DNA from: Aselliscus stoliczkanus
Taxonomy: Eukaryota > Chordata > Mammalia > Chiroptera > Hipposideridae
DNA length: 64,000 nt
Reading direction: 5' to 3'
Assembly (NCBI GenBank): GCA_033961575.1
Contig: CM066728.1
Coordinates: 178,613,678 to 178,677,677, forward strand
Below the pieces are notes generated by a model. The model made no database searches, was not told the DNA's origin, and saw only the letters and a program-made list of their open reading frames with translations. The stretch's first letter is position 1; each line of letters begins with the position of its first letter. A program made the position numbers and the translations under genes. This document shows positions 24,386 to 38,607 of this stretch, piece by piece.

Positions 24386-24497
24386 GGGCTGGCCAACTGG
24401 CATGGTGGTTAAGAGTTGGCTTGGGACGCCAGCAGCCCTGGTTCGGATCCAACATATGAGGGCCAGTGACACTGCCCTAAAAAAAAAAAAAAAAAAA
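24386..24497 (+). mobile_element. short tRNA-headed SINE, sense
   Basis: GGCTGGCCAACTGGCATGG opens an A-box-like head. A B-box-like GGTTCGGATCC, 'gagggccagtgacactgcc' and an A run follow. This is the short (about 110 bp) form of the window's SINE family. No clean TSD. Confidence 0.85.
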
Positions 24498-24654
24498 GAA
24501 ATGAGTGAAACACTAATTGTCCACTGAATAATGATCTCCATATGAAGCCCTGCATTAGACATTAAGAGTGTAAAGCTATATCATAGTCCCTGTCTTCAAG
24601 GGTGCATATCAGTATTTACTCTATTCATTTCAGATCTCTATGATTTTAATTTAA

Positions 24655-25202
24655 ATTATGATAATTTTTAACTGTACAGAGGTCTTCTATTTTTTTACAC
24701 TTGTGCCATGAATTCATACTCAGCAGCTCAGGCTCCTTTCCACTGGTTCTCACAAAAGTGTGGCTCTCTGGGTAAGGCAGGCTGGTGTTTCCATTGAACC
24801 CAGGTAGCTTTCTCTTTGGTTTCCTTCTTTTCCTGATCATTTTCTTTCACCCGCTTCAGAAAGCTGTCTCGGCTCTTGGAGTGCTTAATATGCTCAATAC
24901 ACACATTAATTCTCTCAGCAGGAATCTTGCCCTTAACTTGTTTGTTTATAACAGGGCCCACTGCATGCTGGGTAACATTGTAGACCCTTCCAGTTTTGCC
25001 ATAGTGACATTGTGGGCATTCCATTTTGAACAGTGCCCCTTCCCTTGATGTCTACAATACCACCATTCTTGTAGATCAGCATGTATGTGGCCAATGGAAC
25101 AACTCCATGTTTTCTAAAAAGCCTAGAGAATACAGAGCTGGTTCTCTCCTCTTTTCCTTTGTACTGACCAATTACTGGAAGATGGCAGTCCTGGCCGAAC
25201 AA
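24655..25202 (-). pseudogene. RPL21P: processed pseudogene of ribosomal protein L21
   Basis: RPL21 is a 60S ribosomal subunit protein. Read on the - strand, fragments match it in order: [13 protein letters not shown], then [61 protein letters not shown], then a FVRT.GKEPELL-type end and an EFMA-like end. The match is continuous without introns, showing retrotransposition of a spliced mRNA. It lies in three different frames because of small indels, and the start codon region has a deletion near 25185. The upstream part resembles RPL21 5' UTR ('actgccatcttccagtaatt'). No clear poly-A tail remains. It runs antisense to ADAMTSL1 and cannot make L21. Confidence 0.93.
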
Positions 25203-26167
25203 CTAGATTATTTTTACATGACCTCTAATGGAAATTGATTCTTTCCAGTTCAGCACCCTTACTTTAAAACTGCTATCAAAACTTGCTTCTATCAAGTCAT
25301 TTTTTTCCTGATTAACTCTGCTCAACGTTAAATTTTTCTGTGACCTATGGTATCTGTCCTGTACTAATTTTTGCATTTATGAAAATATGATTTAATACAC
25401 ATTCTTTATTTTTTATTTTTGTTGTAGAAGCCTATGCTTTTAAGTCTCCCTCACCTACCTATCTTCATTCCCTCCTGTTGTAGCACACTCATCACAAAGC
25501 ACTGCAGAAGAGTTGACTATTGTTTACTCAGTGATGAAGGCTCTTTGGCAAATAGATGTCTAAGACTTGGGTTAGGCTAGATTAAGGCAAAATATAACAG
25601 GTTAATTGCCTTTCAGTTTTAAACATTTTGGACATATTTAAAGTTGGAATAAAAAGACATGTGAATAAGCAGAAATCTTTGTATTTCATGGGTCCAATTA
25701 ATTTTTTGTCTTCCATTCCCTTGCTCATCTGCAGCTTCTGCATATGTATTCCCCCTTTCTGTCTTTATAGAGAATCTGAATGTGTATGAACGAGAGTGAA
25801 AGCTGACAGCCGTTATGAATTAGATACTCAACTACAACTTGCCCTAGCCTGTCTTGTGTTAATTATTCATTCAATGAATATGCACTGAGACGGATTACAC
25901 ATCTGGTGTTCTATAAGGCACTGGGTATATCTTCGTCATGTCCTTAAGAAACACACAGCCCCTTCCTGGGAATAGATGTGTAAACATGTAACTATAGTGC
26001 AGTGGCTGCTGACAAATGCTCACAGAGTCCTAGCAATATGCTCAAAATACACAGGAGAGGCAGAGATCTCTACCCGGAGATTAGAGAACATTTCACTAGA
26101 TGACATTGGAGTTTCATCTTAAAGCAGGAGCAGGAATGCACAAATTGAAGATAGTAAAAGGATGTGC

Positions 26168-26335
26168 TGGGGGCCGGCTGAGTGGCTCAGTTGGTTAAGA
26201 GCTCACTCAAAAGTCCGAGCTCTGAGCAACAGGGTTGCCGGTTTGATTCCCGGCCTGAGCTGCCTGCCACTGAGCTGCCAACAGGTGGCGGGATGGCTTA
26301 GCTAAAAAAAGACAAAAACAAACAAACAAACAAAA
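26168..26335 (+). mobile_element. tRNA-headed SINE with 12-bp TSD
   Basis: Head CCGGCTGAGTGGCTCAGTTGG contains an A-box-like TGGCTCAGTTGG. A B-box-like GGTTTGATTCC and an A-rich tail with CAAA repeats follow. AAAAGGATGTGC flanks it at 26156-26167 and 26336-26347. The head differs from the GCGCGGTGG type, so it is a separate subfamily. Confidence 0.88.
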
Positions 26336-26520
26336 AAAAGGATGTGCAAAAGACGGAGAGGAAGGAAATCTAGACAGTCGCAGGATCATGAACAAATATC
26401 AGAGGTCCCCATACAGCTGTCTGACCGAGAAGCAGTGCTCAGTCACTGGAGGGTAGAGGACAATGATCAGGAGGGATGTCTGGTGGAAGAGCAATCAGGA
26501 GCAGCAGAAATCAGTCTAGA

Positions 26521-26835
26521 GCAGGGGTCGCAAACTGGCTCACATGCGGCTCTTTGGGTACAGTCCATCTCAAAAGTTTGCAGACCCCTGGAAGAGCCAA
26601 TCCTATCCCTCACAATTTAAAAATTATTTGAAAGCCACAAATATATTTTTACATAATCACCATTATGTGAATAATATCCTTTAAAACTTTTCTAAATGAA
26701 ACTATGGTAGTTTTATTTTGATTTTCAATTTTACTTCAGAGCCACATGTACGTACCCAAAGAGCCGCGTGTGGCTCGCCAGCCGCAGTTTGCTGATCCCT
26801 GGCAGCTCTTCCATCTCAAAAGTTTGCCCGCTCCT
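26521..26835. mobile_element. hAT-type nonautonomous element with 8-bp TSD
   Basis: Left end GCAGGGGTCGCAAACTGG and right end AGTTTGCCCGCTCCT are imperfect inverted repeats. The 8-bp flanks AGTCTAGA (26513-26520) and GGTCTAGA (26836-26843) match at 7 of 8 positions, as expected for hAT transposition. Internal copies of 'catctcaaaagtttgc' near 26568 and 26811 suggest an internal duplication or a second element nested inside. No transposase is encoded. Confidence 0.8.
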
Positions 26836-27367
26836 GGTCTAGACCATTGATTTCAGCTCAGGTGAGGAAGGGTGTTGTATGCCACAAGAGTAATTTGGAC
26901 TTTATCCTATCCCAATGGTTCTTAACTTTCTTTTTTTTTTTCCTTTTTAAGAATCTGACAAAAGCTATGTATCCTCTTTCCAGAAATATGATAATAACAC
27001 ACATACGCCCAAAATGTTGCATACAGTTTGAGTCCTCATAGCCCATCTGGAATCCATTACTAGATGCTACCAGCTATAGGGAGTAGAACCATAGAGAGCC
27101 TCTAAAGGAGTGAACAGTTTAGCTTTGTATTCTAAAAAGATAACTGGCAGCAATGTGGAGGACAGATTGGTGGGAGGAGAGGCTAGAGGTCAAAAACTCA
27201 GATGGGAAGCCTATTGCAAAATACCAGGCATAAAAAGCAAGAAGCAGAATAAAGTCAATGAAAGTAAGGATGGAGAGGGTATAAGTGGAAGAGAGAAGCA
27301 TTTCCAAAATGGAATTGACAATAAGACTTGCTGTCTGATTAAATGTAGATGTTGAACAGTCAAAAAT

Positions 27368-27490
27368 TTTTCAATTTTTTCTTTTTTTTTTTTTTTGTGA
27401 GGGCAGTGTCACTGGCCCTCATATGTGGGACCCGAACCGGGGCCGCCGGCTTCCCAAGCCAGTGCTTCACCGCGCCACTCGGCCAGCCCA
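27368..27490 (-). mobile_element. short tRNA-headed SINE, antisense
   Basis: A poly-T run is followed by the reverse complement of the short SINE: 'gagggcagtgtcactggccc', 'gggacccgaaccggggcc' and 'cgcgccactcggcc'. The head is well conserved, suggesting a fairly young insertion. Confidence 0.9.
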
Positions 27491-28430
27491 AAAATGTTTG
27501 TTTCTTTTCTTTACCTTACCCCACTAAATTACAAATTCTCTAAAAGGTGTTACTGTACCAGGCTGGTCTCAGGGGAGTGAGCAGATGCAGAAACATAAAC
27601 ATTGCAGGATTTAAACTTAACATCCACGAGAATGCAGCAGGTCCCTCCATAAACCAACAGGGAAAGTGCTATGGGGTAGTGAGCTCTGGCACGGGTAGAC
27701 AGTTATTAGTAGACTCTGAGAACCAAACAAGAGCTGTTGAAAATGGTGAAACTGGATGGGGGACAATCATTTCAAAACAGTAAGTCAACTTGCTGGTTGC
27801 CATCTGTGCCTTCCTGGCCCCAGAGCATCTAGCAAGGTTTAAATGCTAAAGAAACCTGTTGATTATCAGCAAGCAATTATGATGCTTCTAGGTTACTGGG
27901 ATTCTTGGTTGCTTTGCTTTACATTGATGATGGAAAAGTATTAGGACCATAGGTAGTCCCTCAAAATGATTTACTGCCAAACTGCAAAACCTGTAAAACA
28001 GTTCCAATTGCTTTTGCGTCTGCCTATAGCAACAGGTGGAAACTAGAGAGAAATGTTATCTATTGAAGATACAGAGGTATGGTCATTGGAACAGCTATTG
28101 CTTTTTAAAATGTGCATCCAAGTTAGAGGTGCAGCGTTTTTGACAAAATTCATCTCCTAATGTGGAAGAGGGGCTGTGATATGTATTAGAACTAGAACAA
28201 AAAAAAAAAGCCCCAGAACTTGAAACTGCTTGGAAATTTTAAGTAGCTAGAACTCTCTTTGTCTCTCTCTCTCCGTCCTCTCTGTTTCTTTTCTCTCACC
28301 CTCCCCCACCCTGCCATACCTGCATGCTTATTCCATGCCCTGTGTATGTTTTTGAAAAATGACAAGTAAACAAGTAATCTAGGATTTAAAACAAAACATA
28401 CTTCCAAAGTATTTCACCATTTGGTAAATA

Positions 28431-28675
28431 TGGAGGGAGGGGGAGGCAAAAATGTATACACATTTTAAGAAAGGTAAAAAACTATTACAATTGTAATACT
28501 CAATATATCCCAATAACAAAAGATGAATACAAGTCATGTTTGACTTCTGCAATTACAAGAAGTACTCAAAGTGGTGACCATCAGCATCCAGACACTTCTC
28601 ATTATGGGGAACTTACTGCTTGAGCAACGTTGACCAAAATGTCCACTTGTATACATTTTTTTTTGGCACCCCCGA
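28431..28675 (-). mobile_element. short Tc1/mariner-like element, copy 2
   Basis: Collinear with the element at 11128-11370 over about 230 bp, sharing 'aacaaaagatgaatacaag', 'cagacacttct' and 'gcttgagcaacgttgacc'. The right end, TTTTGGCACCCCC, is better preserved than in copy 1; the left end (GGGGGAGGCAAAAATG) is altered. TA dinucleotides occur at both edges. Confidence 0.75.
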
Positions 28676-30233
28676 TATTTGTTCAAATCTCTTCATTGTC
28701 TTCTAAATGAAATGCATAGCAATCATTGCAATCACAACTTCAGGAAGCTTACAAATAAAGAGCATTATCCCTGCCCTCACAGAGTTTGTAATCTACTTGG
28801 GAAGATAATTGCTAGGTAAAATGATAATGCTAAAGAACTACATAGTGATATTTGTATTCACATTCTGTATGTATTGCAGTGAAGCAGGTTATTGTTATCA
28901 GTTTCATTTTTTTTCTGTACCAAATCTTTCAAATTGATAATACATGGGTGTACCATCAAATAATTACAGATTAAGCAGAATATTGATAGTAGAGGCTTAT
29001 CATCCTACTTTTTCTGGGGAAAGGGATTTAATGTGAGCAAAAGTAGAAACAAGAATACAGAAAAGAAGAAAACATAATATTGGGTGAGGGAGAAGGTTTT
29101 CATTTTCAAATCCAAACACTCATCCCACAATGCTTGAATGGCACTTGAGACAGAGAGAGCACCTGGTCACGAGCATTGGAATAGATCCTAAATGACACCC
29201 GGGGTCCTATTAGCTTCATTCAGAACCCTTCTTTGGTTTTTTTTTTCTTGTTGGCTCAGATAGCATCATGGCTAACCAAAGAAGGGTTAGGCAAGTTCTG
29301 CTAAAACCAAAGACTTATTAATAATAGTGGCAGAAAGTTAACTAGTCACTTCTTCCAACTTCTTCACCATTATCAATTATAATTTGGGCTTGTGCTCATC
29401 AAACTCTAAACCATATTAATTTGTTAACTTTCCAGTTTCCTCAGTGAGTCACAGAGTGAGCTTTTTTCTTGTCAGAAATTCTTGCTCCATGATCCCAAAC
29501 CCTGACATGTGCTGCCCAGAGCCTCAGATGTTTCGTTAGTTCTACAGATGTTGTATAAATGCATTTTGGCAAAATTTGCCAGTGCTGCAGAAACCATCTA
29601 TGGCTGATTGGGGTTGCAGTTTGGATAGAGCTCCAGTTAGATTAGATAGAAACGGAAACTGACACTTCTAACAGGCTCACCAGGAAGTCAGGAATTCACA
29701 AAAAGAGCAGAGAAGGAATTTCATTTGAGGGGGTGTTGCAGACATGCCAGTTTGGGGAGTAGAGGGGTGTGGAAGCCCCTGGAGGTGATTCTTCACTGTT
29801 TTCCTTGGTGCTTGGCCTACGTATTATTTTCCACTGGAGAGTTTTTTCTTTCTACATATAGAAAAAAACAGCAATCTGGAAGGGCAGCTTCATTTTTAGA
29901 ACCCCAGGTAAAAATGGCTTGAGTTTCACACTTGAGGTGATATGTTATAAAGGCTCTAAAATATCCCTACAGTGCACGGGCCTGGAGGGCGGTGACTGGC
30001 AGCACAAATATGAGAATAAATGATTTTTGTTTTTAAATTACTGCAGTTTCTACAGGATACAATTCTTCTATTGTCCAGTTTTCCTTTGTGCAAGAAATGG
30101 AATTACTGGTTTCAGCCTTCTAATTGAGCAGTCCCTAGGTTCAGAAGTTCAGCTGTTATCATTGTTATTATAAAGCAAATTATTATAGTGGAAAAGGAAA
30201 ACCAGACTGACAGCCTATTTGTAGTATAAAATT

Positions 30234-30391
30234 TCTAAATTTTCTGGATTATATATATACTATATATTATAAAGACTATAATATTATATGTTATATAGTC
30301 TATATGTAGTCTATAAGATATACCCCTCACACATAAGTATATGTATATATACACAAATGTATACACATATGTATATGTATATATGTACGTA

Positions 30392-30434
<43 letters not shown>
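30234..30434. repeat. AT-rich and TG/TA microsatellite cluster
   Basis: A TATA/ATAT-rich stretch with several short palindromes runs into TATG/TATA blocks, then a TG run (about 30390-30410) and a TA run to 30434. Simple sequence; no gene. Confidence 0.85.
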
Positions 30435-31149
30435 GTTTTCACCCAAACTTAGTTTGAAATCTCTATCAGAAAAAAATGCATAATGATATTTATATTAATA
30501 TTCTATTAGTATTACAACAAAACAGGGTATTTCTATTTGCTAAGTTTGTGCTTTTAAAGTAATAGAAACCGACAGGGATAGAATATTTTACTATGGCTTT
30601 CCTTCAGATAAGCTGACTCAGAATACTCTGAATAGTCACAAATTTCCTGAATACTAATCTTTGCTCATATTAGCAATTATTGATTTTAGTTCAACTTGGC
30701 TGTGAAATTATGTTTGGGCAGAACTCTCCAGAATGCCCAGAGGCTTCTCAGCAGTTCCCTAGATGAACCATAATCCAGCCTTGTCCTTGGATGGAATACA
30801 AAAAAATGAAATTATCCTAGTTCTGAAATGAAAATTTTACTGAAGCATTTGACATTGAGCAGAGTCAGGGTTTTGTTGCCTCAAAAGTTATGAAGCTGCC
30901 TTAATTCCATCTCCAAGTTGTTACTCACAGATTGGGAAAGTACCCTGAGGATAAAATAATTTTTGTAAAGAAAAGCAACATTAATTCTTGCTGTTCTGTA
31001 AAAAATTCATGTACTGATAAATGCTGTTTAAAATGCAAAGAAGGTCAAAATTGGAAAGGAGGCAACACAAAAGATTGGCAGATATGGGTATAAAACCCGG
31101 CTCCACCAGGGACCAGCTGTGTGATGGGTGGGATGTGTGTGCGTCGAGA

Positions 31150-31375
31150 GAGAAAATAATGAACGCTAATGTGCCAGAAACTACGTAACATATATTCTCT
31201 CAGTTAATCCTCATAATCACACCAGTAAGAGAAGTATCAATGTCCCCATTTTACGTATGAAGAAACTCTGGCTCAGAGATCTGACAATGTGCCTAAGTCA
31301 AGTTTACTAGTACGTATATTACCGGTAAAGTGTGTTCGACTCGAAAGCCTGTGCTCTTTCTTCTGCACCATGATG
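31150..31375 (-). repeat. MIR SINE, antisense
   Basis: Antisense MIR order: 'tctctcagttaatcctcataatc', 'ccccattttacgtatgaagaaac' and 'gactcgaaagcctgtgctc'. Confidence 0.8.
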
Positions 31376-31384
31376 CAGGTGGTT

Positions 31385-31530
31385 CAGCCTCTCTGACCCT
31401 TAATTCTCTTACTTGTAAAATGGGAAAAGAATTTCCTAACTCAACATTGGCTCATTATGGGTATTAAATATGATAATTGTGCAAATCCTGGCATGCTTCC
31501 TGGCATATAGGTACTTCGTCAACACCAGCA
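31385..31530 (+). repeat. MIR SINE fragment, sense
   Basis: Sense MIR 3' half: 'cttaattctcttacttgtaaaatggg', 'attaaatatgataattgtgca' and 'ctggcatataggtacttcgtcaa'. Confidence 0.6.
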
Positions 31531-33051
31531 TTTTCCCCACACCACCAAAGCTCCAGGCGTAGGTGCAGTTAGATGCCCTAACAGGAATATGAAAAGGGAA
31601 TGTATACATAAATAAAATTTTTAAAAAAAGAAAATAAAAGGGAATGCGCACAAATGCACAATGAAAGGAAAACGGAGATAGGTGCCCCAAAGTCTTCTGT
31701 GCCCATCGAGCTTTTCACCCTGTTACAGAATTGATTTTTCTCCTCAGTAGCAATGGACAGGCTTTATGCAGCGGCCTCTGAAAGACCGTGTGCTGTGTCA
31801 CTGGCAGTTCATCATATCCCCCAGCAGTGCAGCGGTGATAAGAACCAGATGAACCGAATTTCCTCAGCAAATCTAGCAGCAACTATCTGGGAAGGCGCAT
31901 GCCTCAGTCTCCACACACTCGGCTCTTTCAGAAAGTACATCAAAAACCTAATGGACTTTTACAAGAGCCCAGTTACTGCTTAACGTCTGTAAGCTCTCAG
32001 GAGCAGGGAATCACAACCCCAACCACGTACAGTTGGCAGTAGAACCAGTATTCCAAGTTGTTCAAGAAGCCAAGGATTAGACAAGATTTATAGAGACCTG
32101 ATGTGTGGAGGGGAGCTAAAAATGGAATCTGCAGGTTCATTTCCAAAGCTTGGTCCATGGACGGGATGTTTCTTTCTGTGTATAGATTTCTCCAATTTGC
32201 AAGGGCACACGGCAGGATAAATGGCTCTCTCATCACTGCAGGGCTTGCCCTTCTCTTTCATTTAGAGGTGTGTGACATCCATTTTGTACAGTCACATACA
32301 CAGCTCAGATGGCTTAAGCTAAATGCTGTCAGTCTGGAAGGAGAGGAAAACCAGAGACTCAGGTAACTTCTTGCTCATCTTGAAACAGGAAGAACCATTC
32401 TTTGCCTTGTCCCATTACCCATTTTGCTACTTTTGAGGATCTATTGATGTCTGAAAAACACTTTGCTTATAATATAATTTCATCTGTTGTATGACTTCAA
32501 TTTTACAAAAACCTATCATCCATTTCCTCAGCACCTACTTTTGTTTTCATACAGCTTGACCTCTTCTTACCATATTTGGAAAAAATATTTTCCAAGTACT
32601 CTGTATATGCATGTGTGTGTCTGAGCAAATACAAAATTGAGTCCTTTTATTGCTAATTTATGCTTTGCCCTATAATACCCTTTCATATGTTCTTGATGAC
32701 CTGTCCAGGTTCCAGTAAAAGATGTTCCTGGATCAAGTGGCACATAGGAGGTCATTCTAAGGTTAAATATCCACTGGGTAGTGAGAGGCATGGAACTATT
32801 GCTTCATGTGATTACTCAAGGTGTTTAACTACTTGTACAACAGCTGTCAGGCTTAAAGCTGATTACCTGAGCATTGGTTGCTCCATTTGGCTCTGAAATC
32901 AACCGCAAAACTATCAGATGAAAACCACATTTAGATAAGCCAGCAATGGCGAGAAAATGATACCATTTTGACGTTGATGGACTTACAAAAGCTCTTCTCA
33001 TCTTCTTCTAATACTCCTAGGAGGCATTTAATGATCTATGGCCACAATGTA

Positions 33052-33223
33052 AAGGCATGCCGTGGAGATATTGCAGGTTTGGTTCCAGACCACCATAATA
33101 AAGCAGGTCTTGCAATAAAGGAAATCATAATTTTTTGGCTGGTGGAGGGTCTTGCCTTCAGTTTGCAAACAACACATCTGTGAAATGTAGTAAAAAGCAG
33201 CACAATAAAATGAGGCATGCCTG
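33052..33223. mobile_element. Tigger1-like DNA transposon remnant
   Basis: Inverted ends 'aggcatgcc' and 'gaggcatgcctg' flank 'ggagatattgcaggtttggttcc', 'aataaagcaggtcttgcaataaag' and 'ttggctggtggagggtcttgcc'. These match the terminal parts of Tigger1, with nearly all of the transposase region deleted. It is an old pogo-superfamily element. Confidence 0.8.
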
Positions 33224-35289
33224 TATGTTCCATGCAGTTGGCATTGGCTGAGGCAAAGAGCCATTTAACTGACAGGGAGCAATGGATGGATGTAACTGGG
33301 GAGTTGGTGGATGAGTTTTTAACAAGTAGTTGACTTAGGAGTCATTCAAAGATATCATGTGGCACCAAAGATCTAGAAATAGCTAGACATTTTCTAAATT
33401 GACTAACTCAAGGGAAATATTCAATTTAATTTTCATAGGATTATAGAACCAAGACTCAGGCCTTTCTTCTCTCAATGTGTACTGGATTTCTGAAATGCTG
33501 GCTCAAAAGAAGTGCCAATTGTCCATTTTAACCCATCCAATGACTATGCAGTAAAATAAGTGCTGCAATAAGAATGGGACTTACAATGGACTTTTCCCCT
33601 CAGGTTCAATATCAGATGCAGTTTTTATGTTTTCTGATAAATCTCCTATGGGTGAAACACTAGCTTACATATTCTATGGTTCTCAGTCAATTAATAGTTG
33701 AAGACCATCCTTCCACCTGATACTGTCACTGAAATTTCCATCAGTGGGGTCAGGGATAATCTCTTGACCACTGTGCTTTTATAGCATTCATTACCTTGTT
33801 TCTGAGATATTGAGATTAAAATATTACCTTGATGTGATTGAAATTGAACAAGAAACATTGGCTGGGATATATTAGAAAAGCTTAGAATTCCGATTTCAGA
33901 AGCAACCTTCACTGCTTTTACACACTCATTATTCCTATTTTCTTCTGCCTCAGTTTCTTTTGTTAGATGCAATTCAAATTTTACACTTTAAAAAAAAAAA
34001 GTGCTACTGCGGAGTGAAGTGGGATGCACATTCAAAAGTAAGAGAGAAGTAAGCATGGATCCCACCTGGACCTGGCACAAAAGTTGTTTATGTTGAAGAC
34101 CCTCTTAAAAACTGCAATCAGCTAATACTTCTAGGTCTTCAAATGACCTGAAAGATGTTGATGAAATGTCATTTTTGGTTATAGAGGTAAAAATCTGATA
34201 CAGTTAAAAAGGAGGAAAATCGCTTTACTTTCTCTAACATTGAAGATGGATTGAGTTGGAATGAACTGTTTGTTCCAGTTTGAGAAATAATCCATGACTT
34301 GCTTCTGGGTTAGTGTGCGAGCTCTTTCAGGGAAATGTGGGTTCTCACTCAATATGCCTAGTTGTGCTGAAACTTGTAACTTATGATGAAATAAGATGTT
34401 TAGTCAGTGAAACCTCACCTTAGAGCCATTTTAGTGTCTGTTTAGACAAGGCACATGAAAAATATCAAGCAACCTTAGCACAGAGTTTGAAACAAATTGC
34501 TTCCCTAGAAAAACAAAATCTCAGTTATACATTACTTCCTAAATATCTTATCCAGAGAGCAGCCAGAGAGAAACCTCCCAAGGATTTGGCATCCCGGTGT
34601 TCTTATCTCACATGGAAATAGAGCTCACATGTGAATGCCACATGTGGACTTTTTCTTTTTTCTTTTTTGCAGTTGTAGTAATTGGACAGTATCACTCATC
34701 TTGTTCATTTTAATTACTTCATGAATCCTAACATTTGCAATGTTGGTTTTCATTTGGTCATATTTAATTTTAACAAAATGAGGGAAATTACATTGTACAG
34801 TGTATGTTTGTCACAAAAACAGTTACTGCATCGGGCAAGTACTCTCAACAGAACCATCTTCCAATCGCACAGAGCAAACACAAAGGGAGTAGAGATGCAC
34901 CATACAGTTTTTTAAAAATCTAAGCAATGAATTCATTGGGTGTGTGGAGAGGAGAGTTGGTATGTACACTTCAATCGCAAAGAGTTTTTTTCTGTCTCCC
35001 TATTTAATTAAGCGCTGGAAACAGTATCCTGCTTTGCGATGGTTAGAGATTGATTTTTGTAATCCTAAAAAGCAGGCTTCAGAGTTCAATAAATACTTCT
35101 TTTAGAAAGGACATGCTTTGCAGTAACTACTGTGTTTTGTTACCCATTCTAGGCCACATATTATAGGAACCTCAGACTACTGGCAGATCACATCACCAGG
35201 CCAAGCAGTATGACAAATGGCTGGGAGATTCTGCTGTGGGAAAGCCAGGGATTTCAGGGAGATGATACCTTACAAATGCAGTGCCTTAG

Positions 35290-35406
35290 GGCCGGCCGAG
35301 TGGCGCGGTGGTTCAGCGCTGGCTTGGGAAGCCAGCAGCCCTGGTTCGGGTCCCACATGTGAGGGCCAGTGACACTGCCCTCAAAAACAAACAAACAAAC
35401 AAAAAA
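35290..35406 (+). mobile_element. short tRNA-headed SINE with 18-bp TSD
   Basis: GCCGGCCGAGTGGCGCGGTGG head, B-box-like GGTTCGGGTCC, 'agggccagtgacactgccc' and an A/CAAA tail. ACAAATGCAGTGCCTTAG (35272-35289) is repeated with one change at 35407-35424. A fresh-looking insertion. Confidence 0.93.
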
Positions 35407-35589
35407 ACAAATGCAGTGCCTCAGCTGAGCTCTGGAGAAAAAAACACTTGTACCTTCCCAGTGTACCTCCTAGAACCTTTCAGAGCCCATATATGTTTAT
35501 AAATGATGTTGATAATATACAACATTAATAATGTTAATAATAAGGGCAACAAATGTTTATACAGTGTTGATTATTTAGTTCCTCTGAGC

Positions 35590-37430
<1,841 letters not shown>

Positions 37431-37436
37431 TATTGT

Positions 37437-37735
37437 TATTAAAGTTTATTAGGGTGACAATGGTCAACAAAACTACATAGGTTTCAATTCTATGATACAT
37501 CATCTATATATTGTATTATGTGTTCACCACCCAGAGTCATTTTTCCTTCTATCACCATATATTTGGCCCCCTTTACCCTCTTCTGCCTCTCCCCTGTCCC
37601 CTTCCCTGCTGGTAACCACTAAACTGTTGTCTGTGTCTATGAGTTTTGTTTCTTTCTTTCTTTGTCTTGTTCCTTTGTTGCCTTCAGTTTTTTATGTATT
37701 AACTATTTTAATCCTCATAATGTCTCAGTGATATG
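37437..37735 (-). mobile_element. 5'-truncated L1, antisense
   Basis: Antisense L1 3' UTR with 'caccacccagagtcat', 'accctcttctgcctctcccc' and 'actgttgtctgtgtctatgag'. It is closely similar to the nested L1 at 47794-48172, so both come from one subfamily. Confidence 0.75.
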
Positions 37736-38166
37736 AGTATTTTTGTTATCCCTATTTTATGGTAAGAAAACGAAAGGATAAAGAGATCTCAACTGGGGCA
37801 ATCTGCAGCCAGTATTCCACCCCAGGCTAAATAGGCTCATACTCCCTGCTCTTAACAAATGAGCATCCCACTGCCCTTTCAAATGATTTAAGAACCTAAA
37901 TAAAACTGTTAGCCAATCTAGGATACAGCACTCTAAGACCAGATTTCTGACTTAATTTATACCAGTTTTAAACTTCCAAGAAGTCATCAATTTGACAACT
38001 GAGCACTATAGCAACTAATTTTCAAGAATCCTATTATTGAAAAATAAATAGTTTCCTAGAGGTGAGAAGATGTTCTTTTCTCTTTCAGGGGCCCCTCCTG
38101 CTTGGATGATACAACACTGAGTATAACTAGGACATGAGAAATTAATTTAAAAATGATAATAATAAG

Positions 38167-38282
38167 TGCCAGCCAAGTGGCGCGGTGGTTAAGAGCTGGC
38201 TTGGGAAGCTGGCAGCCCCGGTTCAGGTCCCACATGTGAGGGCCAGTGGTACTGCCCTCAAAAAAAAAAAAAAAAACAAAGG
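38167..38282 (+). mobile_element. short tRNA-headed SINE with 19-bp TSD
   Basis: Head 'gccaagtggcgcggtggtt', B-box-like GGTTCAGGTCC and an A tail. TAAAAATGATAATAATAAG (38148-38166) recurs with one change at 38283-38301. Confidence 0.93.
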
Positions 38283-38607
38283 TAAAAATGATAGTAATAA
38301 GAGCTATTTGTGACGCTCCAATGCGCTGGTCACTTTACGTACATCATCTCAAGTTTTCACAAGGCTTTGTGAGAGGTTACCCTCCCACCGTCACCTGTCC
38401 CGTGCTCTCCCAGTATCCCACGCTGCCTACAGGAAATCGGCATATTTGCTAACGTGCACATTCTAAACCATTTTAGAATTGTAATATTTGTCATATGTAC
38501 AAATTGTCTTTGACTGACATGAGAAGAACACTTTAATGTTTGGATATCACCTTTGGTTTATTCAGTACAATAATTTGGCCACAATTTACTTTAGCTATTT
38601 GTAGAGC

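Larger units (their letters stand above)
25866..27350 (+). repeat. ancient interspersed repeat interrupted by SINE and hAT insertions
   Basis: Begins 'attcattcaatgaatatgcactgag', passes through 'cactgggtatatc' and 'agacaatgatcaggagggatg'-like phrases, then 'gtaatttggactttatccta', and ends 'aagcctattgcaaaatacc'. This order recurs as one old repeat of about 1 kb in mammals, but I cannot name it with certainty. It is split by a tRNA SINE (26168-26335) and a hAT element (26521-26835), both with duplicated targets. Confidence 0.45.
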
